From: Alcanivoracaceae bacterium
GTDB taxonomy: Bacteria > Pseudomonadota > Gammaproteobacteria > Pseudomonadales > Alcanivoracaceae
Reading direction: 5' to 3'
Assembly (NCBI GenBank): GCA_023146255.1
Contig: JAGLCJ010000008.1
Coordinates: 1-64,000 of the forward strand
DNA length: 64,000 nucleotides
Made by a program: the position numbers and the translations under genes. Shown here one piece after another: positions 8,126-15,162 of this stretch. The notes beneath the pieces were generated by a model. It was not told the DNA's origin and ran no database searches. It saw nothing but the letters and a program-made list of their open reading frames with translations. The first letter of the stretch is position 1; every line of letters begins with the position of its first letter.

Positions 8126-8759
8126 GACACTCCACCAGCCAAACCACCTCTTCAAGGCAAGCCAGACCTCGCTCGCGAAAGCGCGGCTCGCGGGAAATAA
8201 TATCGGCCCTTTCCAGCTCGGATACTCTGGCACGATCGCCAAATAGCCGCCGGACCTCATCCGCATCGACACTGAACGGTGGGCCATCCATCTGTCGCCG
8301 ATCATACTCCAGAGTAATCAGTAAACCGCGCGCATCGTTGGTCAGCTGATCAAGCAGATGAGCGACATAACGCTCACGCAGGGCCGGCGGTAATGCAATC
8401 AGGGCGGCGCGGTCGTAGAACAAGCTGAATGGTTCAGCAGTAGAAAAATCGAACCAGTCACCACAGTGCAAATGCCAGCCCACCCCTGTGTAGTCACTGC
8501 CCCGCCGGTCCAGTGACAGACCCGCCTCGGCAACAAAATCCTCCAGAGCCACAGCGCTTAGCTCCACTCCACAGATGCCGTGCCCCTGGCTCGCCAGCCA
8601 GCCCATATCAAGACTCTTCCCGCACAGCGGCACCAGCACCGGTTCACCGCCGCCACTTGCGGCACTGCGCCAGTGGCGCAACAGTTTCAGATGTGGACGT
8701 GGCAGGTGAAAGCCGATTTCGCCACGTTGCCATCGCTCAAGCCAGAAATCCGGAGCCAT
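8118..8759 (-). CDS. tpm: Thiopurine S-methyltransferase family protein
   Basis: 213-residue SAM-dependent methyltransferase. The N-terminus MAPDFWLERWQRGEIGFH and the SAM-binding VPLCGKSLDMGWLASQGHGICGVELS are hallmarks of the TPMT family. Bacterial members methylate tellurite, selenite and other sulfur- or selenium-type nucleophiles; the native substrate here is unknown. It overlaps pncC by 8 bp, so the two form a unit. It is divergent from mutS. Confidence 0.92.
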   Translation of the reverse strand: MAPDFWLERWQRGEIGFHLPRPHLKLLRHWRSAASGGGEPVLVPLCGKSLDMGWLASQGHGICGVELSAVALEDFVAEAGLSLDRRGSDYTGVGWHLHCGDWFDFSTAEPFSLFYDRAALIALPPALRERYVAHLLDQLTNDARGLLITLEYDRRQMDGPPFSVDADEVRRLFGDRARVSELERADIISREPRFRERGLACLEEVVWLVECHG

Positions 8760-8857
8760 AGTTCTCCTCTCAGGAGCAGTGACCGTAACGGGGACGGATT
8801 ATGCCCACTCATGGGGCCATCGGTCACCGTGATCCGCTTGACCCGGCGGCGCGTGAG

Positions 8858-8885
8858 TTGTGCCGCGGTGCTGATTTGCTATCCT
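8858..8885 (+). promoter_or_regulatory. Candidate mutS promoter
   Basis: TTGTGC (8858-8863) and TATCCT (8880-8885) are separated by 16 bp and end 39 bp before the mutS ATG, inside the divergent tpm-mutS gap. Confidence 0.45.
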
Positions 8886-8924
8886 GCCCGGCTTGTAAAG
8901 TCACTTCCGGATACGCCTCAGACC

Positions 8925-11480
8925 ATGTCACAGGACGATCTCAGCAGTCACACCCCGATGATGCAGCAATACCTGCGCATCAAATCCGAGCACCCTGATC
9001 ATCTGGTGTTCTACCGCATGGGCGACTTTTACGAGTTGTTCTATGGCGACGCGGAGAAGGCAGCACGGTTGCTGGACATTACCCTGACTTCCCGTGGTCA
9101 GAGCGCCGGCCGGCCGATTGCCATGGCCGGCATCCCCCACCATGCCGCCGAAGGTTATCTGGGCCGGCTGGTGCGGCTGGGTGAGTCGGTGGTGATTTGC
9201 GAGCAGTTTGGCGATCCGGCCACCAGCAAAGGGCCGGTGGAGCGGCGCGTGGCACGCATTGTCACCCCGGGCACGGTCAGTGATGAGGCGCTGCTGGACG
9301 AGCGTCGCGATACCCTGCTGTGCACAGTGGCCGCCAATGGCGAAAACTATGGTGCCGCATCGCTGGATCTGGCCGCCGGACGACTAACCGTCACCCGGGT
9401 GACGAGTCGGGAAGCGCTGCTGGCACTGATCGAACGCTGGCAACCGGCCGAACTGCTGTATGACGAAAGCGCCGCACTGCCAGAGTCGCTGCGCAAGCGC
9501 GCCGGCGCCCGGGCGCGGCCGGTGTGGGAGTTTGACCCGGACACCGCGCAACGTTTGTTATGCAAGCAGTTCGGCACCCACGATCTGGCCGGCTTTGGCA
9601 GTCCCTCGGCGCTGGAAATTGCCGCCGCCGGCAGCCTGCTCGGCTATGCACGCGAAACACAGCGCAGCGCCCTGCCCCACCTGAACAGCATGGCGATCGA
9701 GTCACACGACGACGGCATTCAGATGGATGCGGCGACACGCCGCAATCTGGAGCTGACCCAGACACTTGACGGCCGAGACACCCACACGCTGGCCTGGGTG
9801 CTGGACAGCACTGTTACTGCCATGGGCGCGCGCCTGTTACGCCGCTGGCTGCATCAGCCTCTGCGCAAAAAAGAACGCATCAATGAACGTAGCGCGCGTA
9901 TTGCCGCGCTACGCGAAGGCTGGCAGTTCGAAAATATTCGCACCCTGCTCGATGACGTTGGCGATATGGAACGCATCCTTGGTCGCGTCGCCCTGCGCTC
10001 GGCGCGGCCACGGGACCTGACACGACTGGCGCGCAGTCTGACGGCACTGCCTGCCCTGCAGGACACCCTGCCGGATGGCGGCCCGCTGGCCGGACTAAAG
10101 CAGAAGCTTGGCGTGTTCCCGGAACAGTGCGAATTACTGCAGAAAGCCATTATAGAAAACCCACCGATGTTAATGCGCGATGGCGGCGTCATTGCCGATG
10201 GCTACAACAGTGATCTGGATGAACTGCGCAGCATCAGCGAAGACGCCGGCAGCATTCTGGTTGATATCGAAGAGCGGGAACGGGCGCGCACAAACCTCGC
10301 CACCTTGCGCGTCAAATATAATCGCGTGCATGGCTATTACATCGAATTGTCACGCCGCGATGCCGAGCAGGTGCCGGCGGATTATATTCGTCGCCAGACG
10401 ATGAAAAATACCGAGCGGTTTATCACCCCGGAATTGAAAACGTTTGAAGACAAGGCACTGTCTGCTTCGAGCAAGGCGCTGGCGCTGGAAAAAGCATTGT
10501 ATGAAGAGTTGCTTGATCGCCTGAATGAGCAACTCGCCGCATTGCAAAGTAGTGCTGCGGCTCTGGCAGAGCTGGATGTGCTGGCCTGTTTTGCCGAGCG
10601 CGCCGAGGCACTGAATCTGGTGCCGGCTGCATTGGTAGATGAGCCGATTGTTGAAATCATCGACGGTCGTCACCCGGTGGTCGAGCAGGTGCTCGAAGAG
10701 GCCTTTGTACCCAACAGTCTGCATCTGGATAACGAGCGCCGCATGCTCATCATCACCGGCCCGAACATGGGCGGTAAATCCACCTATATGCGCCAGACTG
10801 CATTGATTGTGCTATTGGCCCATATCGGCTGTTGCGTGCCGGCAGCCAGTGCCAGCATTGGCCCGATTGATCGTATCTTTACCCGCATCGGGTCTGCCGA
10901 TGATCTGGCCGGCGGTCGCTCCACCTTTATGGTGGAAATGACCGAGACCGCCAACATTCTCAACAACGCCACCAGTCAGTCGCTGGTGCTGATGGACGAG
11001 ATCGGTCGCGGCACCAGTACCTTTGACGGTCTGGCGCTGGCCTGGGCTGCAGCCACCCGTCTGGCCAGTGAGCAGAAGGCTTTTACCCTGTTCGCGACGC
11101 ACTACTTCGAACTGACCCGCCTGCCCGACGAACTCACCAACGTGCGTAATGCACATCTGACAGCCAGCGAACACGGCGACGGCATTGTCTTCCTGCACCG
11201 GGTACAGGAAGGCCCGGCCAGCCGCAGCTATGGCCTGCAGGTGGCCCAGCTGGCCGGGGTGCCGGCCAGCGTGATCCGCGCCGCACGAGCCCGGCTGGCA
11301 GACCTCGAGCGCGGTCAGCATAGTGCGCCGGCGGTCACTCCGGGGAAGTCACCGGCCCAACCGGACCTGTTCAGCCAGCAGGCCTCCGCGGTGGAAACCC
11401 GACTGGACCAGATTGACCCCGACGAGCTCAGCCCGAAGGACGCGCTGGCGCTGCTTTACCAGCTCAAGGCCCTGCGCTGA
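8925..11480 (+). CDS. mutS: DNA mismatch repair protein MutS
   Basis: 851-residue mismatch-recognition ATPase. The N-terminal mismatch-binding domain has YRMGDFYELFYGDA, which includes the Phe-x-Glu that inserts at mismatches. The C-terminal ABC-type ATPase has Walker A GPNMGGKST at about residue 612, Walker B LVLMDEIGRGTS and the HYFELT segment. The start MSQDDLSSHTPMMQQYLRIK was chosen by homology; the frame stays open 115 codons further upstream, antisense to tpm, which is not coding. fdxA follows after 111 bp. Confidence 0.98.
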   Translation: MSQDDLSSHTPMMQQYLRIKSEHPDHLVFYRMGDFYELFYGDAEKAARLLDITLTSRGQSAGRPIAMAGIPHHAAEGYLGRLVRLGESVVICEQFGDPATSKGPVERRVARIVTPGTVSDEALLDERRDTLLCTVAANGENYGAASLDLAAGRLTVTRVTSREALLALIERWQPAELLYDESAALPESLRKRAGARARPVWEFDPDTAQRLLCKQFGTHDLAGFGSPSALEIAAAGSLLGYARETQRSALPHLNSMAIESHDDGIQMDAATRRNLELTQTLDGRDTHTLAWVLDSTVTAMGARLLRRWLHQPLRKKERINERSARIAALREGWQFENIRTLLDDVGDMERILGRVALRSARPRDLTRLARSLTALPALQDTLPDGGPLAGLKQKLGVFPEQCELLQKAIIENPPMLMRDGGVIADGYNSDLDELRSISEDAGSILVDIEERERARTNLATLRVKYNRVHGYYIELSRRDAEQVPADYIRRQTMKNTERFITPELKTFEDKALSASSKALALEKALYEELLDRLNEQLAALQSSAAALAELDVLACFAERAEALNLVPAALVDEPIVEIIDGRHPVVEQVLEEAFVPNSLHLDNERRMLIITGPNMGGKSTYMRQTALIVLLAHIGCCVPAASASIGPIDRIFTRIGSADDLAGGRSTFMVEMTETANILNNATSQSLVLMDEIGRGTSTFDGLALAWAAATRLASEQKAFTLFATHYFELTRLPDELTNVRNAHLTASEHGDGIVFLHRVQEGPASRSYGLQVAQLAGVPASVIRAARARLADLERGQHSAPAVTPGKSPAQPDLFSQQASAVETRLDQIDPDELSPKDALALLYQLKALR

Positions 11481-11509
11481 AATGTCGGGACGGCAGGCAA
11501 CAGACTGAT

Positions 11510-11538
11510 TTGCCTGCCCCCGGCACTGCCAGTAGACT
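11510..11538 (+). promoter_or_regulatory. fdxA promoter
   Basis: TTGCCT (11510-11515) and TAGACT (11533-11538) have 17-bp spacing and lie about 54 bp before the fdxA ATG. Confidence 0.55.
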
Positions 11539-11591
11539 AGCGCGCCTGAACCATACCCAGCCCCGGAATTGAGCCCGACGAGGACCTGCCG

Positions 11592-11915
11592 ATGACGTTC
11601 GTAGTAGGCGAAAACTGCATTAACTGCAAACACACCGATTGCGTGGAAGTATGCCCGGTGGATTGCTTCTATGAAGGCCCCAACTTCCTCGTCATCCACC
11701 CGGACGAGTGCATCGACTGTGCCCTGTGTGAGCCGGAATGCCCGGTGAATGCGATCTTCTCGGAAGACGAGCTGCCGGACGACCAGAAAGAGTTCATTGA
11801 GATCAACAAGGATCTCGCCGAGAAATGGCCGAACATCACTGAGATGAAGGACGCCCTGCCAGATGCCGAACAGTGGGATGGCGTGGCGAACAAGCGCGAG
11901 AAGCTGATCCGCTAA
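11592..11915 (+). CDS. fdxA: Seven-iron ferredoxin FdxA
   Basis: 107-residue ferredoxin with one [3Fe-4S] and one [4Fe-4S] cluster, of the Azotobacter FdI type. The cysteine arrays are CINCKHTDCVEVCP, with an Asp-rich replacement typical of the 3Fe site, and CIDCALCEPECP. The acidic C-terminal extension is standard for FdxA. The gene has its own promoter and ends at a bidirectional terminator shared with the convergent small RNA. Linkage of mutS, fdxA and rsmZ is a pseudomonad trait. Confidence 0.96.
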   Translation: MTFVVGENCINCKHTDCVEVCPVDCFYEGPNFLVIHPDECIDCALCEPECPVNAIFSEDELPDDQKEFIEINKDLAEKWPNITEMKDALPDAEQWDGVANKREKLIR

Positions 11916-11950
11916 GCGGTATTGAAGCCCGCCAATGCGGCGGAAAGCAG

Positions 11951-12070
11951 AAAAGAAAAAGGGTGGCATCCTGCCACCCTTTTTTTTCGAGTCATCCTTA
12001 CCCGATTGCGCTCAGTTGACCTCCATGTCTGCGATCCGTGCAGTTCCTTGTGTAGCTCTCCCTGTACACG
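11951..12070 (-). ncRNA. rsmZ: RsmZ-like CsrA/RsmA-sequestering small RNA
   Basis: Predicted 115-120 nt leftward RNA. It carries six GGA motifs, several in hairpin loops: GTGTA-CAGGGAGAGC-TACAC at the 5' end, CTGC-ACGGATC-GCAG, GAC-ATGGAG-GTC, then AAGGATGA and AGGATG in the terminator loop. GGA in loops is the binding signature of CsrA/RsmA. The 5' end, with TACAGGGA, resembles Pseudomonas RsmZ as I recall it, and the place beside fdxA is where rsmZ sits in pseudomonads. An extended -10 and a distant GacA box precede it. The exact ends are estimates. Confidence 0.85.
11961..11988. terminator. Shared fdxA / rsmZ terminator
   Basis: The stem GGGTGGC/GCCACCC (11961-11979) is followed rightward by eight T residues and leftward by TTTTTCTTTT. 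It serves fdxA on the plus strand and the RsmZ-like RNA on the minus strand. The hairpin loop on the minus strand contains an AGGA motif. Confidence 0.92.
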
Positions 12071-12075
12071 AAGCC

Positions 12076-12084
12076 AGTCTAGCA
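12076..12084 (-). promoter_or_regulatory. Extended -10 of rsmZ
   Basis: Read leftward, TGCTAGACT gives TG-n-TAGACT, placing the start near 12070, just before the first GGA hairpin. No recognisable -35 lies 17 bp upstream (CCCTTT), as expected for an activator-dependent promoter. Confidence 0.6.
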
Positions 12085-12240
12085 AAGCCTCCGGGCAGAA
12101 AGGGCACCCCATAAACAGGGGGTTGCCGGAAAAACCACCAACCCCGGGGTCAAAACCCTTATTTCTCAAACATTTGCCCTACTGAAGGGCAAAAAGCGAC
12201 GATATTTTTAGTCGAATATTCGTCGGTTTTCCTACGCATT

Positions 12241-12258
12241 TGTAGGAAATCTCTTACA
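12241..12258. promoter_or_regulatory. GacA-type upstream activating sequence
   Basis: TGTAGGAAATCTCTTACA matches the GacA box TGTAAG-N6-CTTACA with one mismatch and is an 18-bp near-palindrome. It lies about 170 bp upstream of the rsmZ start on the minus strand. It could equally serve a rightward transcript, because the box is symmetric. Confidence 0.75.
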
Positions 12259-12329
12259 CCACTAAGCGATTCGAGGGCCGCGAAAGCAATAAAGGCAGGC
12301 AGTTGAGGGCGATACGGGCGATGATTTTA

Positions 12330-12496
12330 CATACCCTGCCGGGTTTTTACAGACCTGCCAGGCGGTGGTGATCTAGGATGGACTCATGATCATGTCAGCT
12401 GGATGCCGGCATCTCAGGAACCACCCGTAACGCGCTCAGCCATACCTGCCCCGAAAGGGCCACAGAACCCCGCCATCCTGACAGGATGCGGGGTTT
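12330..12496 (+). ncRNA. Possible second GGA-rich small RNA
   Basis: No ORF is present, yet a rightward terminator closes this stretch. Five GGA motifs occur between 12376 and 12486, two of them in the loop of TGATC...GATCA (12369-12392). A candidate promoter is TTGAGG (12303-12308) with TTTACA or TTACAT 17-18 bp further on, which would put the start near 12335-12340. It may be an RsmX/Y-like RNA sharing the GacA box with rsmZ, or a 3' relic of a lost gene such as rpoS. The start is a guess. Confidence 0.35.
12466..12496 (+). terminator. Rightward intrinsic terminator
   Basis: The stem ACCCCGcCATCCTG/CAGGATGCGGGGT is followed by TTTTTGCTTT. The T run is on the plus strand only, so it ends a rightward transcript rather than the leftward hpt gene that stops at 12502. 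Confidence 0.8.
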
Positions 12497-12501
12497 TTGC
12501 T

Positions 12502-12858
12502 TTATGAACCCTTACATAGCTCGGTTAGCGCTTCGATGGCAGTCACATGAGCCTCATCAAGCGCCTTCAGCAACGCCTGCAGTTCGGAAGCATCTGCATC
12601 CGCCACCCGCCCCTCCAGCACGATACACAACGCTGTGACCTGAACAGCCCCGAGATTACTGCTACTTCCCTTGAGGCTATGGGCCAGCTGCCGCAGCTGC
12701 CCCCTGTCCTCGGCATCGAGTGCCGCCTGCATGCTGATCAGGCGCTGTGCCGAGTCACGCTGGTAGGAGTCCACCAGAGTGACAAAACCGTCCGCCATGA
12801 TGTCTTGCAACTCGCCAACCAGCTCCATGTCGAGAGGCTCTGTCGCCTTCATGCTCAT
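12502..12858 (-). CDS. Hpt-domain phosphotransfer protein
   Basis: 118-residue stand-alone histidine phosphotransfer protein. The phospho-accepting histidine lies in LAHSLKGSSSNLGA, the classic Hpt motif; the rest is the expected four-helix bundle. It would relay phosphate between a hybrid kinase receiver and a response regulator. I chose the ATG at 12858 (MSMKATEP, GAGG upstream); the ATG at 12852 is equally possible, and the frame opens further to a TTG. It occupies the place beside rsmZ where rpoS lies in Pseudomonas. The hybrid kinase at 34842 has no Hpt of its own, which makes it a possible but unproven partner. Confidence 0.85.
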   Translation of the reverse strand: MSMKATEPLDMELVGELQDIMADGFVTLVDSYQRDSAQRLISMQAALDAEDRGQLRQLAHSLKGSSSNLGAVQVTALCIVLEGRVADADASELQALLKALDEAHVTAIEALTELCKGS

Positions 12859-12906
12859 CCCTTCCTCACCATTTCCTGCGGCCAGTATGACGCAGGCTAT
12901 CATCAA

Positions 12907-13542
12907 TCACAGCATCCCCAGCGAGCGGGCTCGCTGGTAATCCTGTTCAGTATCCAGGTCCCATAGCACCGGCAACATGCTTGCACTGACTCCAGCCCGC
13001 TGCAATCCATGCACAGTCATGGCCAATGCCTGACTGCCGCCGAACTGGACACCATCGAATACCGAGCTGTTTCGCCATAACGAGTCATTGGCGCTACCGA
13101 TCAACCAGTAACCACCATCCTCTGCCGGCCCGAGAACCACCTCGGACTGCAGCAGCATCTGCTGCGCTGCCAGCAAATGCCCGGCAGTCAGCACCGGACA
13201 GTCGGTGCCAATCAGAATCACCGCATCGGTGAGATTATGCATTTCAGAAAATGCTGCGGCCATCCGCTCGCCAAGATCGTCGCCGTGCTGTAACGCAACC
13301 TCCCCCTTATAGCAATGCGCCAGCGCGGCCAGCTCATCGGACTGCGCGGCCGCAAACAGGGTAAACGGCAAGCCACTGATGCTGACTTGCCGCAGTGTGT
13401 GTTCAAGCAGCTGCCGATAAATATTCAGAGCTGTCTCGTCGCCAACAGCGGCAGCCAGCCGGGTCTTGACCTGTCCTAACCGAGGCGGTCTGGCAAACAC
13501 CGCAATAGCACAGCCGGCACCGGAAGAGCGGGGATCAGTCAC
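12907..13542 (-). CDS. TIGR04282-type (DUF2064) glycosyltransferase-like protein
   Basis: 211-residue nucleotide-sugar or nucleotidyltransferase-like GT-A protein. It has VFARPPRLGQVKTRLA at the N-terminus, LIGTDCPVLTAGHL (the DxP/DCP motif) and GPAEDGGYWLIG, all typical of TIGR04282. These proteins pair with TIGR04283 glycosyltransferases, named for arsenosugar biosynthesis neighbourhoods. The start is a GTG at 13542 with GGGAG eight bases upstream, overlapping the stop of the partner gene by 8 bp. The product in vivo is unknown, and no arsM or arsS is nearby. Confidence 0.82.
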   Translation of the reverse strand: MTDPRSSGAGCAIAVFARPPRLGQVKTRLAAAVGDETALNIYRQLLEHTLRQVSISGLPFTLFAAAQSDELAALAHCYKGEVALQHGDDLGERMAAAFSEMHNLTDAVILIGTDCPVLTAGHLLAAQQMLLQSEVVLGPAEDGGYWLIGSANDSLWRNSSVFDGVQFGGSQALAMTVHGLQRAGVSASMLPVLWDLDTEQDYQRARSLGML

Positions 13543-14233
13543 GATAATACTCCCGATGCAAAATGACAGGGTCAGCGCCCAGAAAATAGCGCAGCCGCAG
13601 CCGCCACATCTGCAACACGGTCCGCCAGATACCACGTTTTTGCCAGCGTCGACTGTCCACCACTATGCTGTCCCGAAGACAAATCGGCGCGGCGATCCGC
13701 CCGAGACGGCGGCTGATCTCGACATCCTCCATCAGCGGCTGCTGCGGAAAACCGCCAATCGACGTAAACAGAATCCGGGAAACAAAAATCCCCTGATCAC
13801 CCGTCATAATGCCGGTAAATCGCGAGCGCAGGTTCATCATGGTCGCGATCAATCCAAGACGACGGTCTGGACTATTCATACTCACATCGAACCGGCCCCA
13901 GAATGGCACCGCCACGGACTGATGCAGTGACTGCAGTGTTCGCCACTCATCACCCTGCAATCCGGTATCAGCATGAACAAACCAGAGCAGATCACCCCGG
14001 GCCAAAGCAGCACCAGCATTCTGCTGACCAGCCCGTCCTGGCGCAGTCACGATGCAGTGATCGGCACGCTGCCGCGCAATAGCCACGGTTTGATCATGAC
14101 TGCCGCCATCGACGACTATCAGCTCCACCCCCTGACTACGCCAGTGCTGCATGATGTCCAGCAACGAGCCGATCCTGTCCTCTTCATTCATTGCCGGAAT
14201 AATGACGCTGAGCCAGGGTTGCACGGTGACCAC
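13535..14233 (-). CDS. TIGR04283-type family 2 glycosyltransferase
   Basis: 232-residue GT-A glycosyltransferase. LSVIIPAMNEEDRI begins the nucleotide-binding fold, VDGGSHDQT and FVHADTGL (DxD-like) follow, and EDVEISRRLGR is the acceptor-site motif. A short hydrophobic C-terminal tail may bind the membrane. It pairs with and overlaps the TIGR04282 gene downstream. The GTG start at 14233 is the longest reasonable choice; another GTG lies three codons in. It is divergent from tRNA-Arg. Confidence 0.85.
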   Translation of the reverse strand: MVTVQPWLSVIIPAMNEEDRIGSLLDIMQHWRSQGVELIVVDGGSHDQTVAIARQRADHCIVTAPGRAGQQNAGAALARGDLLWFVHADTGLQGDEWRTLQSLHQSVAVPFWGRFDVSMNSPDRRLGLIATMMNLRSRFTGIMTGDQGIFVSRILFTSIGGFPQQPLMEDVEISRRLGRIAAPICLRDSIVVDSRRWQKRGIWRTVLQMWRLRLRYFLGADPVILHREYYRD

Positions 14234-14277
14234 AACTTCCCCCTGCGCGTAAGATTAATAGCCGGGCGGTGTGCAGG

Positions 14278-14305
14278 GTGACGGCATCCGTCTACCGGGT
14301 ATAAT
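14278..14305 (+). promoter_or_regulatory. Promoter of tRNA-Arg(CCT)
   Basis: A consensus -10, TATAAT (14300-14305), is followed by a GC-rich discriminator. GTGACG (14278-14283) serves as -35 with 16-bp spacing. It ends 13 bp before the mature tRNA. Confidence 0.75.
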
Positions 14306-14318
14306 GCCGGCCTGCTCC

Positions 14319-14395
14319 GCTCCCGTAGCTCATCTGGATAGAGCGTCCCCCTCCTAAGGGGAAGGTGGCAGGTTCGAGTCCTGCCGGGAGCACCA
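14319..14395 (+). tRNA. tRNA-Arg (anticodon CCT)
   Basis: 77-nt tRNA with encoded CCA. The acceptor stem GCTCCCG pairs with CGGGAGC, and the anticodon stem TCCCC/GGGGA encloses CTCCTAA, giving CCT. It reads AGG codons. Its 3' end is one base from the stop codon of the convergent START-domain gene. Confidence 0.97.
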
Positions 14396-14396
14396 T

Positions 14397-15080
14397 CTAT
14401 TCCGAAGCACCGGGCCAGCCCGCAGGAATGCGGTAATAGCCACTATCGCTGCCACGGTATCGCTCCTGGTCTGATACCCGTTGATAACGCCGCAGGGAAA
14501 AATATGGGATATCGCGGAGAATGAGGTTGGCGATCCAGGCCGGAATATAGCCACCCGGGTCAAGCACAACCTCAAAGGTAAGATGCACTTCACCCGGCTT
14601 TAGCGGAGTAAACCTCAACATCCCCTTCAATGCCGGCATTCTGACGTAGCCGGACTGCGGCTCCATCAGCGTATTATTGGCTTCATACGCGATAATCACT
14701 GTACCGGTGTCGGGGTCCTGACGAAGCTCCAGATCAAGCGCTGCATCCCGGTTACTGACTGGCCACGGCAGCCGTGTGGTAACCCATATCTGACGATCCG
14801 TATCGCTGTCCCGGCCAAGCTCGGAAATTGACGAGATCATATGCATCCAGCTGGCAATAAACTCATAGTCATTGACCTGATTACCGATTGACCGGAAATC
14901 GGACATCGGTATGACCGCCTCGCCGCGAAAAGTCTTGATTGCGGAGTCGTCGTTGTGGGCCATGAATACCCGTACGCCGTCACGATCAGTAACCAGTCGC
15001 CACTCCGGTTCTTCGGCATAAAGCGATGAAACCGACAACAGAATCCCGGTGGCAATCACCAGTGCTGATTTGTATTTCAT
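14397..15080 (-). CDS. Exported START-domain protein
   Basis: 227-residue protein with a signal peptide (MKYKSALVIATGILLSVSSLYA, cleavage near residue 22) and a StAR-related lipid-transfer (START) fold. The fold is suggested by WRLVTDRDGVRVFMA, the VSNRDAALDLELRQD core and VVLDPGGYIPAWIANLILRDIP near the end. Such proteins are common in marine gammaproteobacteria and are thought to bind hydrophobic ligands in the periplasm; the ligand here is unknown. Its 3' end abuts the convergent tRNA-Arg. Confidence 0.8.
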   Translation of the reverse strand: MKYKSALVIATGILLSVSSLYAEEPEWRLVTDRDGVRVFMAHNDDSAIKTFRGEAVIPMSDFRSIGNQVNDYEFIASWMHMISSISELGRDSDTDRQIWVTTRLPWPVSNRDAALDLELRQDPDTGTVIIAYEANNTLMEPQSGYVRMPALKGMLRFTPLKPGEVHLTFEVVLDPGGYIPAWIANLILRDIPYFSLRRYQRVSDQERYRGSDSGYYRIPAGWPGASE

Positions 15081-15162
15081 CTATCCTCCGGGAGCGAACG
15101 TTCAGTTGTTATTATGCTCGGCACAGGCACCGGTGATGGTTGAGTTTTGTATCCAGCCCACG

